A stretch of 54,496 nucleotides of DNA from contig JAMCUD010000094.1 of NCBI GenBank assembly GCA_023379355.1, forward strand, positions 1 through 54,496, given 5' to 3'. This stretch comes from Thermoplasmatota archaeon (lineage in GTDB: Archaea > Thermoplasmatota > Thermoplasmata > Thermoplasmatales > Thermoplasmataceae). The notes under the pieces are model-generated. The model was not told the DNA's origin and did no database searches. It saw nothing but the letters and a program-made list of their open reading frames with translations. This document shows, in pieces, positions 1-6,087 of the stretch. Each line of letters begins with the position of its first letter. Positions within the stretch are counted from its first letter, which is position 1. The position numbers were made by a program, and so were the translations under genes.

Positions 1-1
1 T

Positions 2-418
2 GTTCAGCATATACAGGGACTTTATGCTGCAGCTTTCAAGGGCGGAGTCTCCCCTAAAACAATCGCACTGATGCATCTCAGAATAAGTCAGATAAATGGA
101 TGCAGCTTTTGCGTGAACAGTGGATCAAAGGAAGCTCTTGAGAGGAAAGAAACTCCTGAGCGTGTCTACTCAGTGGCTGCCTGGAGAGATGCACCGTACT
201 ATACGAAAGCAGAACGCGCGGCCCTTGCTCTTGCTGAAAGTGTCACCAGGATAGCTGACAGACCGGATCCAGTTTCAGATGAGGTCTGGAATGAGGTGAG
301 GAAATACTACGACGAAAGAGGAATTTCTGCTCTTCTGGTGGCCATCGCAGTCACAAACGTTTTCAACAGATTCAATGTACCGCTCCGAACAGTGGCCGGT
401 GACCAGCCGAAATTCTAA
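2..418 (+). CDS. AhpD/carboxymuconolactone decarboxylase-family protein, 5' end outside window
   Basis: The reading frame is open from base 2 through the first visible ATG at 71, so the gene starts before the window and the ATG is internal. The translated upstream part (VQHIQGLYAAAF..., then SPKTIALMHLRISQINGCSFCV) matches the AhpD/CMD core, in which a helix rich in 'L.kLR.SqingC..C' carries the redox pair. The CxxC (C-S-F-C) is present and is followed by the expected 'A.aLAes.T' helix. Such proteins reduce peroxides or act as thiol-dependent decarboxylase-fold enzymes in the cytoplasm. About 138 residues are visible, close to the usual 140-150. Family assignment is firm; substrate is unknown. 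Nothing links it functionally to the ArsR gene 100 nt downstream. Confidence 0.8.
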   Translation, partial: VQHIQGLYAAAFKGGVSPKTIALMHLRISQINGCSFCVNSGSKEALERKETPERVYSVAAWRDAPYYTKAERAALALAESVTRIADRPDPVSDEVWNEVRKYYDERGISALLVAIAVTNVFNRFNVPLRTVAGDQPKF

Positions 419-518
419 TTATTTACCTTAGAGGTTATAGATTAAAGTGAAAAATTTTTCCCATGATTTCCTATTTGTCAATTGCATTTCACTTAAAATA
501 ATGCTGATGGTGTAAGGT

Positions 519-842
519 ATGGATGTGTTTTCAGCAGTATCGGACCCAACTCGCAGAAAGATGCTAGACATGCTCAGAAAGCAGCCTCTCACTGCCGGCG
601 AGATAGCGTTACACTTCACAGGCATTTCTCAACCTGGGATTTCAAAGCACCTGAAGGTGCTCAGAAATGCAATGCTTGTGAAGGTCACAATAAGGAAACA
701 GCAGCGCCTTTACTCTCTGAATATTTCCGGATTCAGGGACCTTGAAGAGTGGATATCCGAATACCGGGCTTTCTGGAGCAAAAACCTGGATAACCTCGGG
801 GAATTCCTGGAAAAAGATCATGATGATGGGCGGTTCAAGTGA
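519..842 (+). CDS. ArsR-family winged-helix transcriptional regulator
   Basis: This 107-residue protein opens with the ArsR signature 'MDVFSAVSDPTRRKMLDML' followed by 'TAGEIALHF..ISQPGISKHLKVL', the helix-turn-helix (about residues 24-48), and a wing 'V.IRKQQRLYSLN'. No CXC or similar metal site is visible, so it is probably not a metal sensor. It belongs to the ArsR group that sits upstream of AHSA1/SRPBCC genes. Its TGA overlaps the GTG start of the next gene (GTGA), which implies translational coupling. An AT-rich stretch around 490-503 lies about 22 nt before the ATG and may serve as a TATA element. It likely represses its own operon; the ligand is unknown. Confidence 0.87.
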   Translation: MDVFSAVSDPTRRKMLDMLRKQPLTAGEIALHFTGISQPGISKHLKVLRNAMLVKVTIRKQQRLYSLNISGFRDLEEWISEYRAFWSKNLDNLGEFLEKDHDDGRFK

Positions 843-1387
843 GCGAATCCTCGATGGATCAGCTTGGAAAAGTTATCCTGAATGGGGACCGCGCTTCCAT
901 AGAATTCCAGAGATACTTTCCATTTCCAGCAGAAAAAGTCTGGAGTGCAATCACAGACAACGATAAACTGGCGTCATGGTTCCTTACAAAAATAAGAATC
1001 CATCCTGGGCCATCCGGGAGCGTTGAATCCTGGTTTGGCTATCCAACACTTCATGTGCACGGAAGAATAAGGGTGTGGGACCCTCCAAACATACTGGAGC
1101 ATGAATGGAATTTAGATCCAGGGCCGGAACTTCCCGAGGGTGAATTCTCCATAATGAGGTGGGAACTTATAGACAAGAGTGGGGGGACCATTCTCAAACT
1201 CACACACCAAAACCTGACCAGGGAGACACTGACTGGGTTAAGAAGAGGTTTAGATCCGGCACCTGCTGAACACCTGATTCTTATGAGGCTTAATGCATAT
1301 CTGGCAGGCTCTTCGGGACCCAGCATAAACAGAGAGATGAGAATCCTCATGGAAACATATCACAGAATGCTGCAGAGAGATCCTTAA
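839..1387 (+). CDS. AHSA1/SRPBCC-domain protein
   Basis: The 182-residue product begins with a beta strand and 'FQRYFPFPAEKVWSAITDNDKLASWF', the typical opening of the AHSA1-like START/SRPBCC fold. A later 'RVWDPPNILEHEW' strand and a C-terminal helix fit the same fold. These helix-grip proteins bind small hydrophobic ligands; the specific role here cannot be read. The chosen start is GTG at 839 because it overlaps the ArsR stop by 4 bp; an in-frame ATG at 854 is an alternative. ArsR-AHSA1 overlapping pairs are a recurrent arrangement in bacteria and archaea, suggesting the regulator senses or controls the same ligand. Confidence 0.82.
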   Translation: MSESSMDQLGKVILNGDRASIEFQRYFPFPAEKVWSAITDNDKLASWFLTKIRIHPGPSGSVESWFGYPTLHVHGRIRVWDPPNILEHEWNLDPGPELPEGEFSIMRWELIDKSGGTILKLTHQNLTRETLTGLRRGLDPAPAEHLILMRLNAYLAGSSGPSINREMRILMETYHRMLQRDP

Positions 1388-1437
1388 GCCCTTGCCTGGC
1401 AAATCTTCAGGAATAACTCCCTAATTCCCCGGTTTTC

Positions 1438-1484
1438 CTGATGTTTTTTAGAATACAATCTCGGTGATTCTAAGGGCACATCAG
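1438..1484 (+). terminator. long imperfect hairpin between convergent genes
   Basis: Arms 1438-1454 and 1467-1484 pair over 17 bp with one bulged C and a 12-nt loop. The pairing needs three consecutive G-U wobbles, which only the plus-strand RNA can form; the minus strand would carry A-C mismatches there. It lies 50 nt after the AHSA1 stop and 77 nt before the convergent membrane gene's stop. Position and strand bias suggest RNA 3'-end formation or stabilisation for the ArsR-AHSA1 transcript. No long U-tract follows, so a simple intrinsic terminator is not proven. Confidence 0.45.
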
Positions 1485-1561
1485 CATCCGGACAATAATG
1501 AATCCCATTTTCATCGTGCTATGATGTTATTCCCTATGTGCAATATTCAGAAACTGGAGAA

Positions 1562-2077
1562 TCATGGACCCTTGATGCCGGACGAAGACTTCTTTGGGCC
1601 CACCTTTTCACTCAAACCTAGTGAGTGCCCGACATAGAAAAGACCAATTGATGCGCTAACCAGGGCTGAAACTGCGCTCATGGCCATTCCAATGGACCAG
1701 CCAAAAAATTGGCCGCTCGCCAGAAATAGTATGCCATTGACTATTGCTCCGATCACAGAGAACAGGGCAATAAGTGAAATGATCTTGAGGGATCTGTGCC
1801 TGTTCATAAATGAAAGCACAAGGAGAACTAAGGCGATTATCAGTATGACAAGACCATTCGCTATGTGTATAAGAACAAAGGTAAAATGGCTTCCAAAATA
1901 GAATAATGAGGCAAACAGGCCAAGGTGTTTTACCGGTATATTCACTTCAAGGTTGATCGTCATACCAAGCCAGAACTGCAGAGCGATCACCGCAAGAAAC
2001 AGGAAAAAAGTGTTTCTCATCCATACCAGATGTTTCGAGCCCAGACCTCTTTGTGATGCGGTTTTTGCATTTTCCAT
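1562..2077 (-). CDS. four-helix integral membrane protein of unknown function
   Basis: The 171-residue protein has four clear hydrophobic segments: about residues 23-42 (TFFLFLAVIALQFWLGM), 68-92 (FVLIHIANGLVILIIALVLLV), 97-120 (LKIISLIALFSVIGAIVNGILF) and 127-150. The N-terminus is polar and the C-terminus is short and basic (KKSSSG). A His in TM2 and another in the TM1-TM2 loop (GSHFTFVLIHIANG) could in principle bind heme, but there is no recognised cytochrome motif. No known family was identified. It is transcribed towards the hairpin at 1438-1484, and its start region abuts the IS element at 2152. Confidence 0.6.
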   Translation of the reverse strand: MENAKTASQRGLGSKHLVWMRNTFFLFLAVIALQFWLGMTINLEVNIPVKHLGLFASLFYFGSHFTFVLIHIANGLVILIIALVLLVLSFMNRHRSLKIISLIALFSVIGAIVNGILFLASGQFFGWSIGMAMSAVSALVSASIGLFYVGHSLGLSEKVGPKKSSSGIKGP

Positions 2078-2151
2078 TTAATTTCACTTACCCTTACGAA
2101 ATAAATTTTCTCTTGAACCCCTATCTGAACTTATTATATTAGGGTGTCTGG

Positions 2152-2164
2152 GAGTGTGGGACAC
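2152..2164 (+). repeat. left terminal inverted repeat of the intact IS
   Basis: GAGTGTGGGACAC is exactly complementary to the sequence at 3449-3461. It sits just downstream of the DUF2080 stop codon at 2167-2169. A 13/15 match to this end plus two inner bases occurs in isolation at 27496-27510. Confidence 0.85.
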
Positions 2165-2166
2165 AA

Positions 2167-2361
2167 TTACTCTTTAGCTTTTTCATGAACCGTTCCAGGA
2201 TTTTTTGTGATTATCACATAAACCCTTCTTCCTATGTATCTTCTGGGAATATCTGCCTTTCCTGAAGTACCTATTGGCGTTACTGTTCTCTCCAGAAACC
2301 CTTCTATCTCATCCTCATTCAAAACAAGATTGCCATTATTCAATTCCAGTCTTCTCACCAT
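2167..2361 (-). CDS. DUF2080-family transposon-encoded protein (AbrB-like)
   Basis: This 64-residue protein contains the pattern 'ERTVTPIGTSGKADIPRRYIGRRVYVII', which fits the DUF2080 family of small archaeal transposon-encoded proteins. The 'G-x-S-x-x-x-x-P-x-x-x-x-G-x-x-V' arrangement also resembles the SpoVT/AbrB swapped-hairpin DNA-binding fold. It is divergent from the transposase, with only 51 nt between the start codons. A 12-bp perfect palindrome sits 10 nt upstream of its ATG, and a closely similar site precedes the second DUF2080 gene at 7083-7235. This supports a role as IS-encoded regulator acting on its own promoter, which is an inference. The ATG at 2361 is the only sensible start. 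Confidence 0.8.
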   Translation of the reverse strand: MVRRLELNNGNLVLNEDEIEGFLERTVTPIGTSGKADIPRRYIGRRVYVIITKNPGTVHEKAKE

Positions 2362-2370
2362 GTATATGGA

Positions 2371-2382
2371 TATCTATAGATA
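2371..2382. promoter_or_regulatory. 12-bp palindrome (TATCTATAGATA), putative IS operator
   Basis: A perfect palindrome lies in the 51-nt divergent gap between the DUF2080 and transposase starts, next to GATATC at 2369-2374. A TATA-like 'tatttaac' at 2385-2392 lies 21-28 nt before the transposase ATG, so a protein bound at the palindrome could control both genes. Confidence 0.45.
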
Positions 2383-2412
2383 ACTATTTAACCTTTCTAT
2401 GCATGAACATCC

Positions 2413-3444
2413 ATGCCAAGGATCATGTCCAATGATATTCAATACAAGCTGGAGGAGATCAACAGCACACTGGGGAAGAAATACAACCTTGAACACCCCA
2501 GGAAGGAAAGGGACTGGCATACCTACGAGGAGGAGTTTTCCAAAAGGATCAAGCTGGCCATGAAGGATCTTGATCCCCTTATACAGGAAGCCGTATCTTC
2601 AATAAAGATCATTCCCGGACCAGGACACCGGCATTCATTACCACTGGATCAAAGGGTTAAGCTGCTTCTTATAAAGCAGCTTGTGGGTGAATCCAACAGG
2701 ATGTTTGCAAACATGCTTGCAATATTCTCCATGCTTTCCGGTATAGATATATCATACAAAACAGTTGAAAGACTATATTCTGATCATGAGGTCATAATTG
2801 CAGTGCACAATCTCCATGCACTGATACTGAAAAGGAAGGATGTAAAGAATTCAGACGCAACAGGTGCTGGGACCGGTTATTCGCTGACAGTGAAGAAGAA
2901 CTATGAATCCTATGCACAGAAACTGAAGGACATGGCAAAGGAAAATCCCGATCATGATAAGGATGCAAAGAAATCTAAAGGTCATAAGAAAAGGTTGTTT
3001 GCATATTCCTTTGCACTGATGGATCTGGAATCCAGAATGTACATAGCCTTTGGTTCATCCATGAAATCTGAGAGAGAGGCATATGACAGGGCGATGGATC
3101 TTCTTGCAATTATAGGAATACAAATGGATTCCATCCGTCTTGACAGGTATTATTCATCACCTTCATACATGGACAAGCTGGGGAATACGAAAGTGTTCGT
3201 AATACCAAAAAAGAACGCCACACTGAATGGATCACAGAAATGGAAGGATAGCATGAGGGATTTTGTTGAAAATACCATGCCATACCTGGAACAGTACCAT
3301 AAGAGAAGCAATTCCGAATCAGGATTTGCAGCTGACAAGAAGATGCTTGGTTGGAATGTGGCTCAGAAGAGGGATGACAGGATAGATCATGCACTGTTCT
3401 GCACAGGCGTCTGGCACAATATGTTCAATATGGGCAGGTCTTAG
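2413..3444 (+). CDS. DDE transposase, intact
   Basis: The 343-residue transposase has a retained DDE triad: D148 in 'NSDATGAGTG', D244 in 'IRLDRYYSS' and E302 in 'RSNSESGF'. The spacing and the 'DRYYSSPSYM' and 'SES.FAADK' contexts fit IS4/IS5-like RNase H-fold transposases of the type found in ISA1214/ISNCY archaeal elements. The N-terminus (about 1-110) is the DNA-binding part and contains 'QLVGESNRMFANML', typical of the helical segment before the catalytic core. It ends 5 nt before the right inverted repeat and has no stop or frameshift, so the element may be active. Family label is inferred; transposase identity is firm. Confidence 0.85.
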   Translation: MPRIMSNDIQYKLEEINSTLGKKYNLEHPRKERDWHTYEEEFSKRIKLAMKDLDPLIQEAVSSIKIIPGPGHRHSLPLDQRVKLLLIKQLVGESNRMFANMLAIFSMLSGIDISYKTVERLYSDHEVIIAVHNLHALILKRKDVKNSDATGAGTGYSLTVKKNYESYAQKLKDMAKENPDHDKDAKKSKGHKKRLFAYSFALMDLESRMYIAFGSSMKSEREAYDRAMDLLAIIGIQMDSIRLDRYYSSPSYMDKLGNTKVFVIPKKNATLNGSQKWKDSMRDFVENTMPYLEQYHKRSNSESGFAADKKMLGWNVAQKRDDRIDHALFCTGVWHNMFNMGRS

Positions 3445-3448
3445 AATA

Positions 3449-3461
3449 GTGTCCCACACTC
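3449..3461 (-). repeat. right terminal inverted repeat of the intact IS
   Basis: Reads GTGTCCCACACTC on the plus strand, the exact complement of 2152-2164. An open frame in phase with the YcaO gene runs back into this repeat (codon at 3450), so the coding frame of that gene and the IS end are fused without an intervening stop. Confidence 0.85.
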
Positions 3462-3512
3462 GTTGTCGTCATAGACTTAAAGTATAATAAGAAGTACACG
3501 TTTAAGCGGGTT

Positions 3513-4841
3513 TTGAGACATGGATTTTGCACCCACGCTTTCGACTTTGAAAATATTAGCCATTCAAAAGTTCAGAAAATCGCTCTTGATAAACTTATAG
3601 ATAAGGACATTGGCATTTTGAGATCAGTGGCGACCACTCAGGACATGGTTCCGAAGAAATACAGGGATTTGGTGAGCAAGTATAAAACTTACATTATTTG
3701 GTTCGAAAATCCCACCTTTCCGTTATATCCAAAGGTGAAATTTCTTGATACTGCTACTCACTGTGGCGTCGTCGGGGATGCTTTTGTTCCGGCCTTATAT
3801 GAAGCATTCGAAAGATATTCTATTTTAAACATCCCTCAACATATGCCCTATGCAGAAAGTTCTTACAATGACTTAATTGGCAATGGGTTAGAAGCCTTGG
3901 ACCCCACCGAATTCTGGCATTATTCTGAACAACAACTATCTAATAATAAACTTCTAAAGATGGAATTGGATTCCAATTTGAAGTGGGTTAAAGCGAATTC
4001 GACTAATGGAAAGCATATCCTAATCCCAGAAGATTTTGTTTATATAAATACTCTAATTCCGTCATCTTACGCGAACAATACAACGAGTGGTTGCGCTGCT
4101 CACAATAATGAGGAAAGTTCTCATCTCAATGCATTCCTGGAGTTAATTGAGCGAGACAATACCATTAGGCACTGGGCATCATTTAACTCTGTGGATCACA
4201 TCAACATAGAAAGTCTTCCAACATATGCTATAACGGTAGCCAATGCGTTGGATGAATTAGGTTACGACATGTTAGTATTGAACTCTTCTCTGTATCAAGG
4301 AATAACTGTCTTAGAAATTCTGCTGGTCAATAAGGAAGATAAATTCCCTAAAGCTATAATCTCATCAGCAGCCGGCCTCACCCCTATGAAAGCTTTAGGT
4401 TCAGCATTAAACGAAGCAATGGCAGGCTTTCAAATTTCCATGCACATCGAAGCCAAGAGGAAACCTTTCGTTCTTAATGAATCAAATGTTATCACACCAG
4501 AAGACCACGCAGCTTATTATAAAAACCCAGAAAAATTTAAGTTGCTTAGCCATTATTATCGTAGTCATAGGAATATAGATTTTTCTGAATTAGTAACTTC
4601 TAATTTTGAATTCAATAATATTTATAGACATATGGAAGAAAAATATAATATCAGGGCATTTTTTTACGATGTTACGCCTGATATCTTTAAGATATCCCAA
4701 GAAAAGGTAATTGTTTCACGATGTTTTTCTCCAGATTTAGTGCCTTTAAACTTTGGAACAGGTAATATTCCATATAAAGCAAAGCATCTAAAACTGCAAT
4801 TATCTGAACGAGCACTGATACACCCTCATCCATATGCTTAA
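3513..4841 (+). CDS. YcaO-domain ATP-dependent cyclodehydratase-like protein (azoline/TOMM type)
   Basis: The 442-residue protein shows the YcaO hallmarks. 'AxxEAFERYS' (E97, E100, R101) and 'SGCAAHNNEESSHLNAFLELIERD' (residues 192-215) are the two ATP/Mg-binding helices. The late strand 'VIVSRCFSPDLVPLNFG' matches the family's C-terminal strand. The chain ends in HPHPYA; a Pro-rich PxPxP-like tail marks YcaO enzymes that form azolines on RiPP peptides rather than thioamides. In that family the enzyme activates backbone amides with ATP so that Cys/Ser/Thr side chains cyclise. No E1-like/ocin-ThiF, TfuA or FMN dehydrogenase gene is visible nearby. The start is TTG at 3513; the frame is open upstream into the IS repeat and holds no ATG, so the 5' end may be lost. 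Base composition is clearly AT-richer than flanking core genes, consistent with transfer. Confidence 0.82.
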   Translation: MRHGFCTHAFDFENISHSKVQKIALDKLIDKDIGILRSVATTQDMVPKKYRDLVSKYKTYIIWFENPTFPLYPKVKFLDTATHCGVVGDAFVPALYEAFERYSILNIPQHMPYAESSYNDLIGNGLEALDPTEFWHYSEQQLSNNKLLKMELDSNLKWVKANSTNGKHILIPEDFVYINTLIPSSYANNTTSGCAAHNNEESSHLNAFLELIERDNTIRHWASFNSVDHINIESLPTYAITVANALDELGYDMLVLNSSLYQGITVLEILLVNKEDKFPKAIISSAAGLTPMKALGSALNEAMAGFQISMHIEAKRKPFVLNESNVITPEDHAAYYKNPEKFKLLSHYYRSHRNIDFSELVTSNFEFNNIYRHMEEKYNIRAFFYDVTPDIFKISQEKVIVSRCFSPDLVPLNFGTGNIPYKAKHLKLQLSERALIHPHPYA

Positions 4842-4843
4842 CT

Positions 4844-5332
4844 TTATGCAGTCTTAAATTCTTTGGCCATTATATATTGGTCCTTGATATTACCGGTAAC
4901 GTCGTATCCAGAATCTTTGTAGAACGATATGGCCCGTAAATTCATTTTATTTACTTCTAACTCACAACCATGAACCCCATATTTTTTCAGGTACCTTTCG
5001 GTAAATTGAATGAGGGCCTTACCATATCCCATTCTAAACTTGTCTGGTCTTAAATATAATCTCAACAATTTGGAGTATTTTTGAGAATAATAGTATTCAA
5101 TGAATCCCAAGCAGGTAGAATCTTCGAAAATACCCACGAATAGAATACCCTCATCATTCAAAGACCTTTTTATTTCTTCCTTAATGGTTTCTAATTTGTA
5201 TTTGTCTCTTAACCATTTTTCAATATATGCATCATCGTATATTCCTTGATAAGCTGAATACCATGAATCTGTAGCAATTTCTTGAACAGTATGTGCTTCT
5301 TCCTCATTCAATTTTCTGAAGATTAAACCCAT
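4844..5332 (-). CDS. GNAT-family N-acetyltransferase
   Basis: The 162-residue protein from the ATG at 5332 begins 'MGLIFRKLNEEEAHTVQEIA'. It carries the acetyl-CoA pyrophosphate loop region 'LYLRPDKFRMGYGKALIQF' (a variant of R/Q-x-x-G-x-G/A) and the C-terminal 'ELEVNKMNLRAISFYKDSGYDVTG' strand and helix. This is the RimI-like GNAT pattern, using acetyl-CoA to acetylate an amine. The same frame stays open to 5764, but the part beyond 5332 is antisense to a transposase fragment and is not part of the gene. Its stop lies 2 nt from the convergent YcaO stop and it shares that gene's AT-rich composition, so both may have arrived together. Whether it acetylates a RiPP product, a toxin or an antibiotic is unknown. 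Confidence 0.8.
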   Translation of the reverse strand: MGLIFRKLNEEEAHTVQEIATDSWYSAYQGIYDDAYIEKWLRDKYKLETIKEEIKRSLNDEGILFVGIFEDSTCLGFIEYYYSQKYSKLLRLYLRPDKFRMGYGKALIQFTERYLKKYGVHGCELEVNKMNLRAISFYKDSGYDVTGNIKDQYIMAKEFKTA

Positions 5333-5387
5333 AAATAACCTACTGATAATGTATGAATTTATAATCTTTAACTCTTCGTTTTGCCTT

Positions 5388-5790
5388 AGTGCGTTGCATA
5401 ATTCCCCTGTATAATGAAATACAGGGGAACGATTTGTTGTTATGACACCACAGCCAATCATATCTACAGGAAATAGAAGCACAAGAAGATATTGGGTCGG
5501 TTCCAACCGCAGGCATGACAGGTACAACCGATCTCTGGTGAACAGGGTTGAAGACCTCATGGATCCGTCATTCCTCGTGAACTGGAAGACTCTTCTTGAG
5601 GAAAACAACAGGGGAAAGAGGGGACACCCGTTCATGACGCCAAATGCATTCATAACATTCCTTGCGAAGCTGAGAGCGCTGTACAGTGTACCATTCCGGT
5701 CCCTTGATGGAATTGCCCACATATTCGCCAGAGTCACGGGCATCAGAACAGTGTGTGGTGACACATGCCTATTGAATTGTACAACGCACT
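5388..5790 (+). mobile_element. internally deleted IS (MITE-like, 0.4 kb)
   Basis: Inverted termini AGTGCGTTGCATAATTC (5388-5404) and GAATTGTACAACGCACT (5774-5790) match at 15 of 17 positions. Between them lies only the N-terminal third of a transposase running straight into the right end. Retention of both ends with loss of the middle is the structure of a non-autonomous, MITE-like derivative that could be mobilised by a full-length relative. A perfect 11-bp hairpin lies just inside the left end. 'TGCCT' occurs near both outer flanks but not directly abutting the ends, so a target duplication is not established. Confidence 0.65.
5402..5429. other. 11-bp perfect hairpin just inside the left IS end
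   Basis: TTCCCCTGTAT (5402-5412) and ATACAGGGGAA (5419-5429) are perfectly complementary around a 6-nt loop. It ends 12 nt before the ATG of the transposase remnant. Subterminal hairpins in ISs commonly block impinging transcription or translation of the transposase; that role is inferred. Confidence 0.55.
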
Positions 5791-5792
5791 AG
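5442..5792 (+). pseudogene. N-terminal fragment of an IS5/IS1182-like transposase
   Basis: The 116-codon frame contains 'LLEENNRGKRGHPFMTPNAFITFLAKLRALYSVPFRSLDG', the N-terminal helical region of IS5/IS1182-type transposases (G-R-P-x-x-Y-P-x-x-x-I and the '.lp.R...G' motif). After about residue 98 the sequence stops looking like transposase and runs into the right inverted repeat, ending at TAG. No catalytic DDE residues remain, so it cannot transpose by itself. Family placement is by motif only. Confidence 0.65.
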
Positions 5793-5812
5793 GTGCCTGA
5801 ACTCTTTCACAT

Positions 5813-5968
5813 TAACACATATTCCTGTAATCAGCTGAATCCGTAATATATGGGACCAGATCTAATTACGTAGTTTTACATTTCAATTAATACATATGCT
5901 TCCGACCCTTTATTTCAGCCATTTTCAGTGGAAACATGTAAATAGTATTAACACATGTACTAACACAT
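5813..5968 (+). repeat. three TAACACAT repeats in a gene-free spacer
   Basis: The octamer TAACACAT occurs at 5813-5820, 5949-5956 and 5961-5968; the last two are 12 bp apart. The spacer 5793-6060 (268 nt, AT-rich) otherwise holds no gene I can support. The repeats could be binding sites or debris of IS ends. Confidence 0.3.
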
Positions 5969-6060
5969 ATGTCAATGATCTATAGTATCTCCGAACCGAG
6001 TTAATTTTTTAGACAGCAATGGCTATCCATGCTGAGAGAAGGGGGAAGAGTGGCCTTCCT

Positions 6061-6087
6061 CAAACAGTCTTTATTCAGGACTGTTTG
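6061..6087. other. 9-bp perfect hairpin spanning the transposase stop codon
   Basis: CAAACAGTC (6061-6069) and GACTGTTTG (6079-6087) pair perfectly around a 9-nt loop that contains the TGA stop of the decayed transposase (minus strand). It may be a transcript 3' end or a subterminal IS structure. Confidence 0.4.

Larger units (their letters stand above)
2152..3461 (+). mobile_element. complete insertion sequence (DUF2080 gene + DDE transposase)
   Basis: A perfect 13-bp terminal inverted repeat (GAGTGTGGGACAC at 2152-2164, its complement at 3449-3461) brackets about 1310 bp. Inside lie a divergently transcribed DUF2080 gene and a full-length 343-aa transposase with no disabling mutation. The two-gene layout resembles the archaeal ISA1214/ISNCY-type elements; the exact family is an inference. 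No clean target-site duplication is visible beside the repeats. The right end is only about 50 nt from the first usable start codon of the YcaO gene, so the element may have separated that gene from its original promoter or upstream partner. Confidence 0.85.

Noticed and set aside
2140..3475. Target-site duplication for the intact IS
   Set aside because: Bases outside the two inverted repeats (…GTCTGG and GTTGTC…) do not form an abutting direct repeat.
5333..5764. N-terminal extension of the GNAT protein (306-aa open frame)
   Set aside because: The extra 144 residues are antisense to the transposase remnant and hairpin and do not resemble GNAT; the ATG at 5332 gives a normal-length GNAT.
5896..5985. 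A 29-residue plus-strand ORF (MLPTLYFSHFQ...NTCTNTYVNDL) as the YcaO precursor peptide
   Set aside because: It has Cys/Thr/Ser in its C-terminal half, but it overlaps the TAACACAT repeats, shows no visible ribosome site and no leader pattern, and lies 1 kb away behind the GNAT gene and an IS remnant. Nothing beyond composition supports it.
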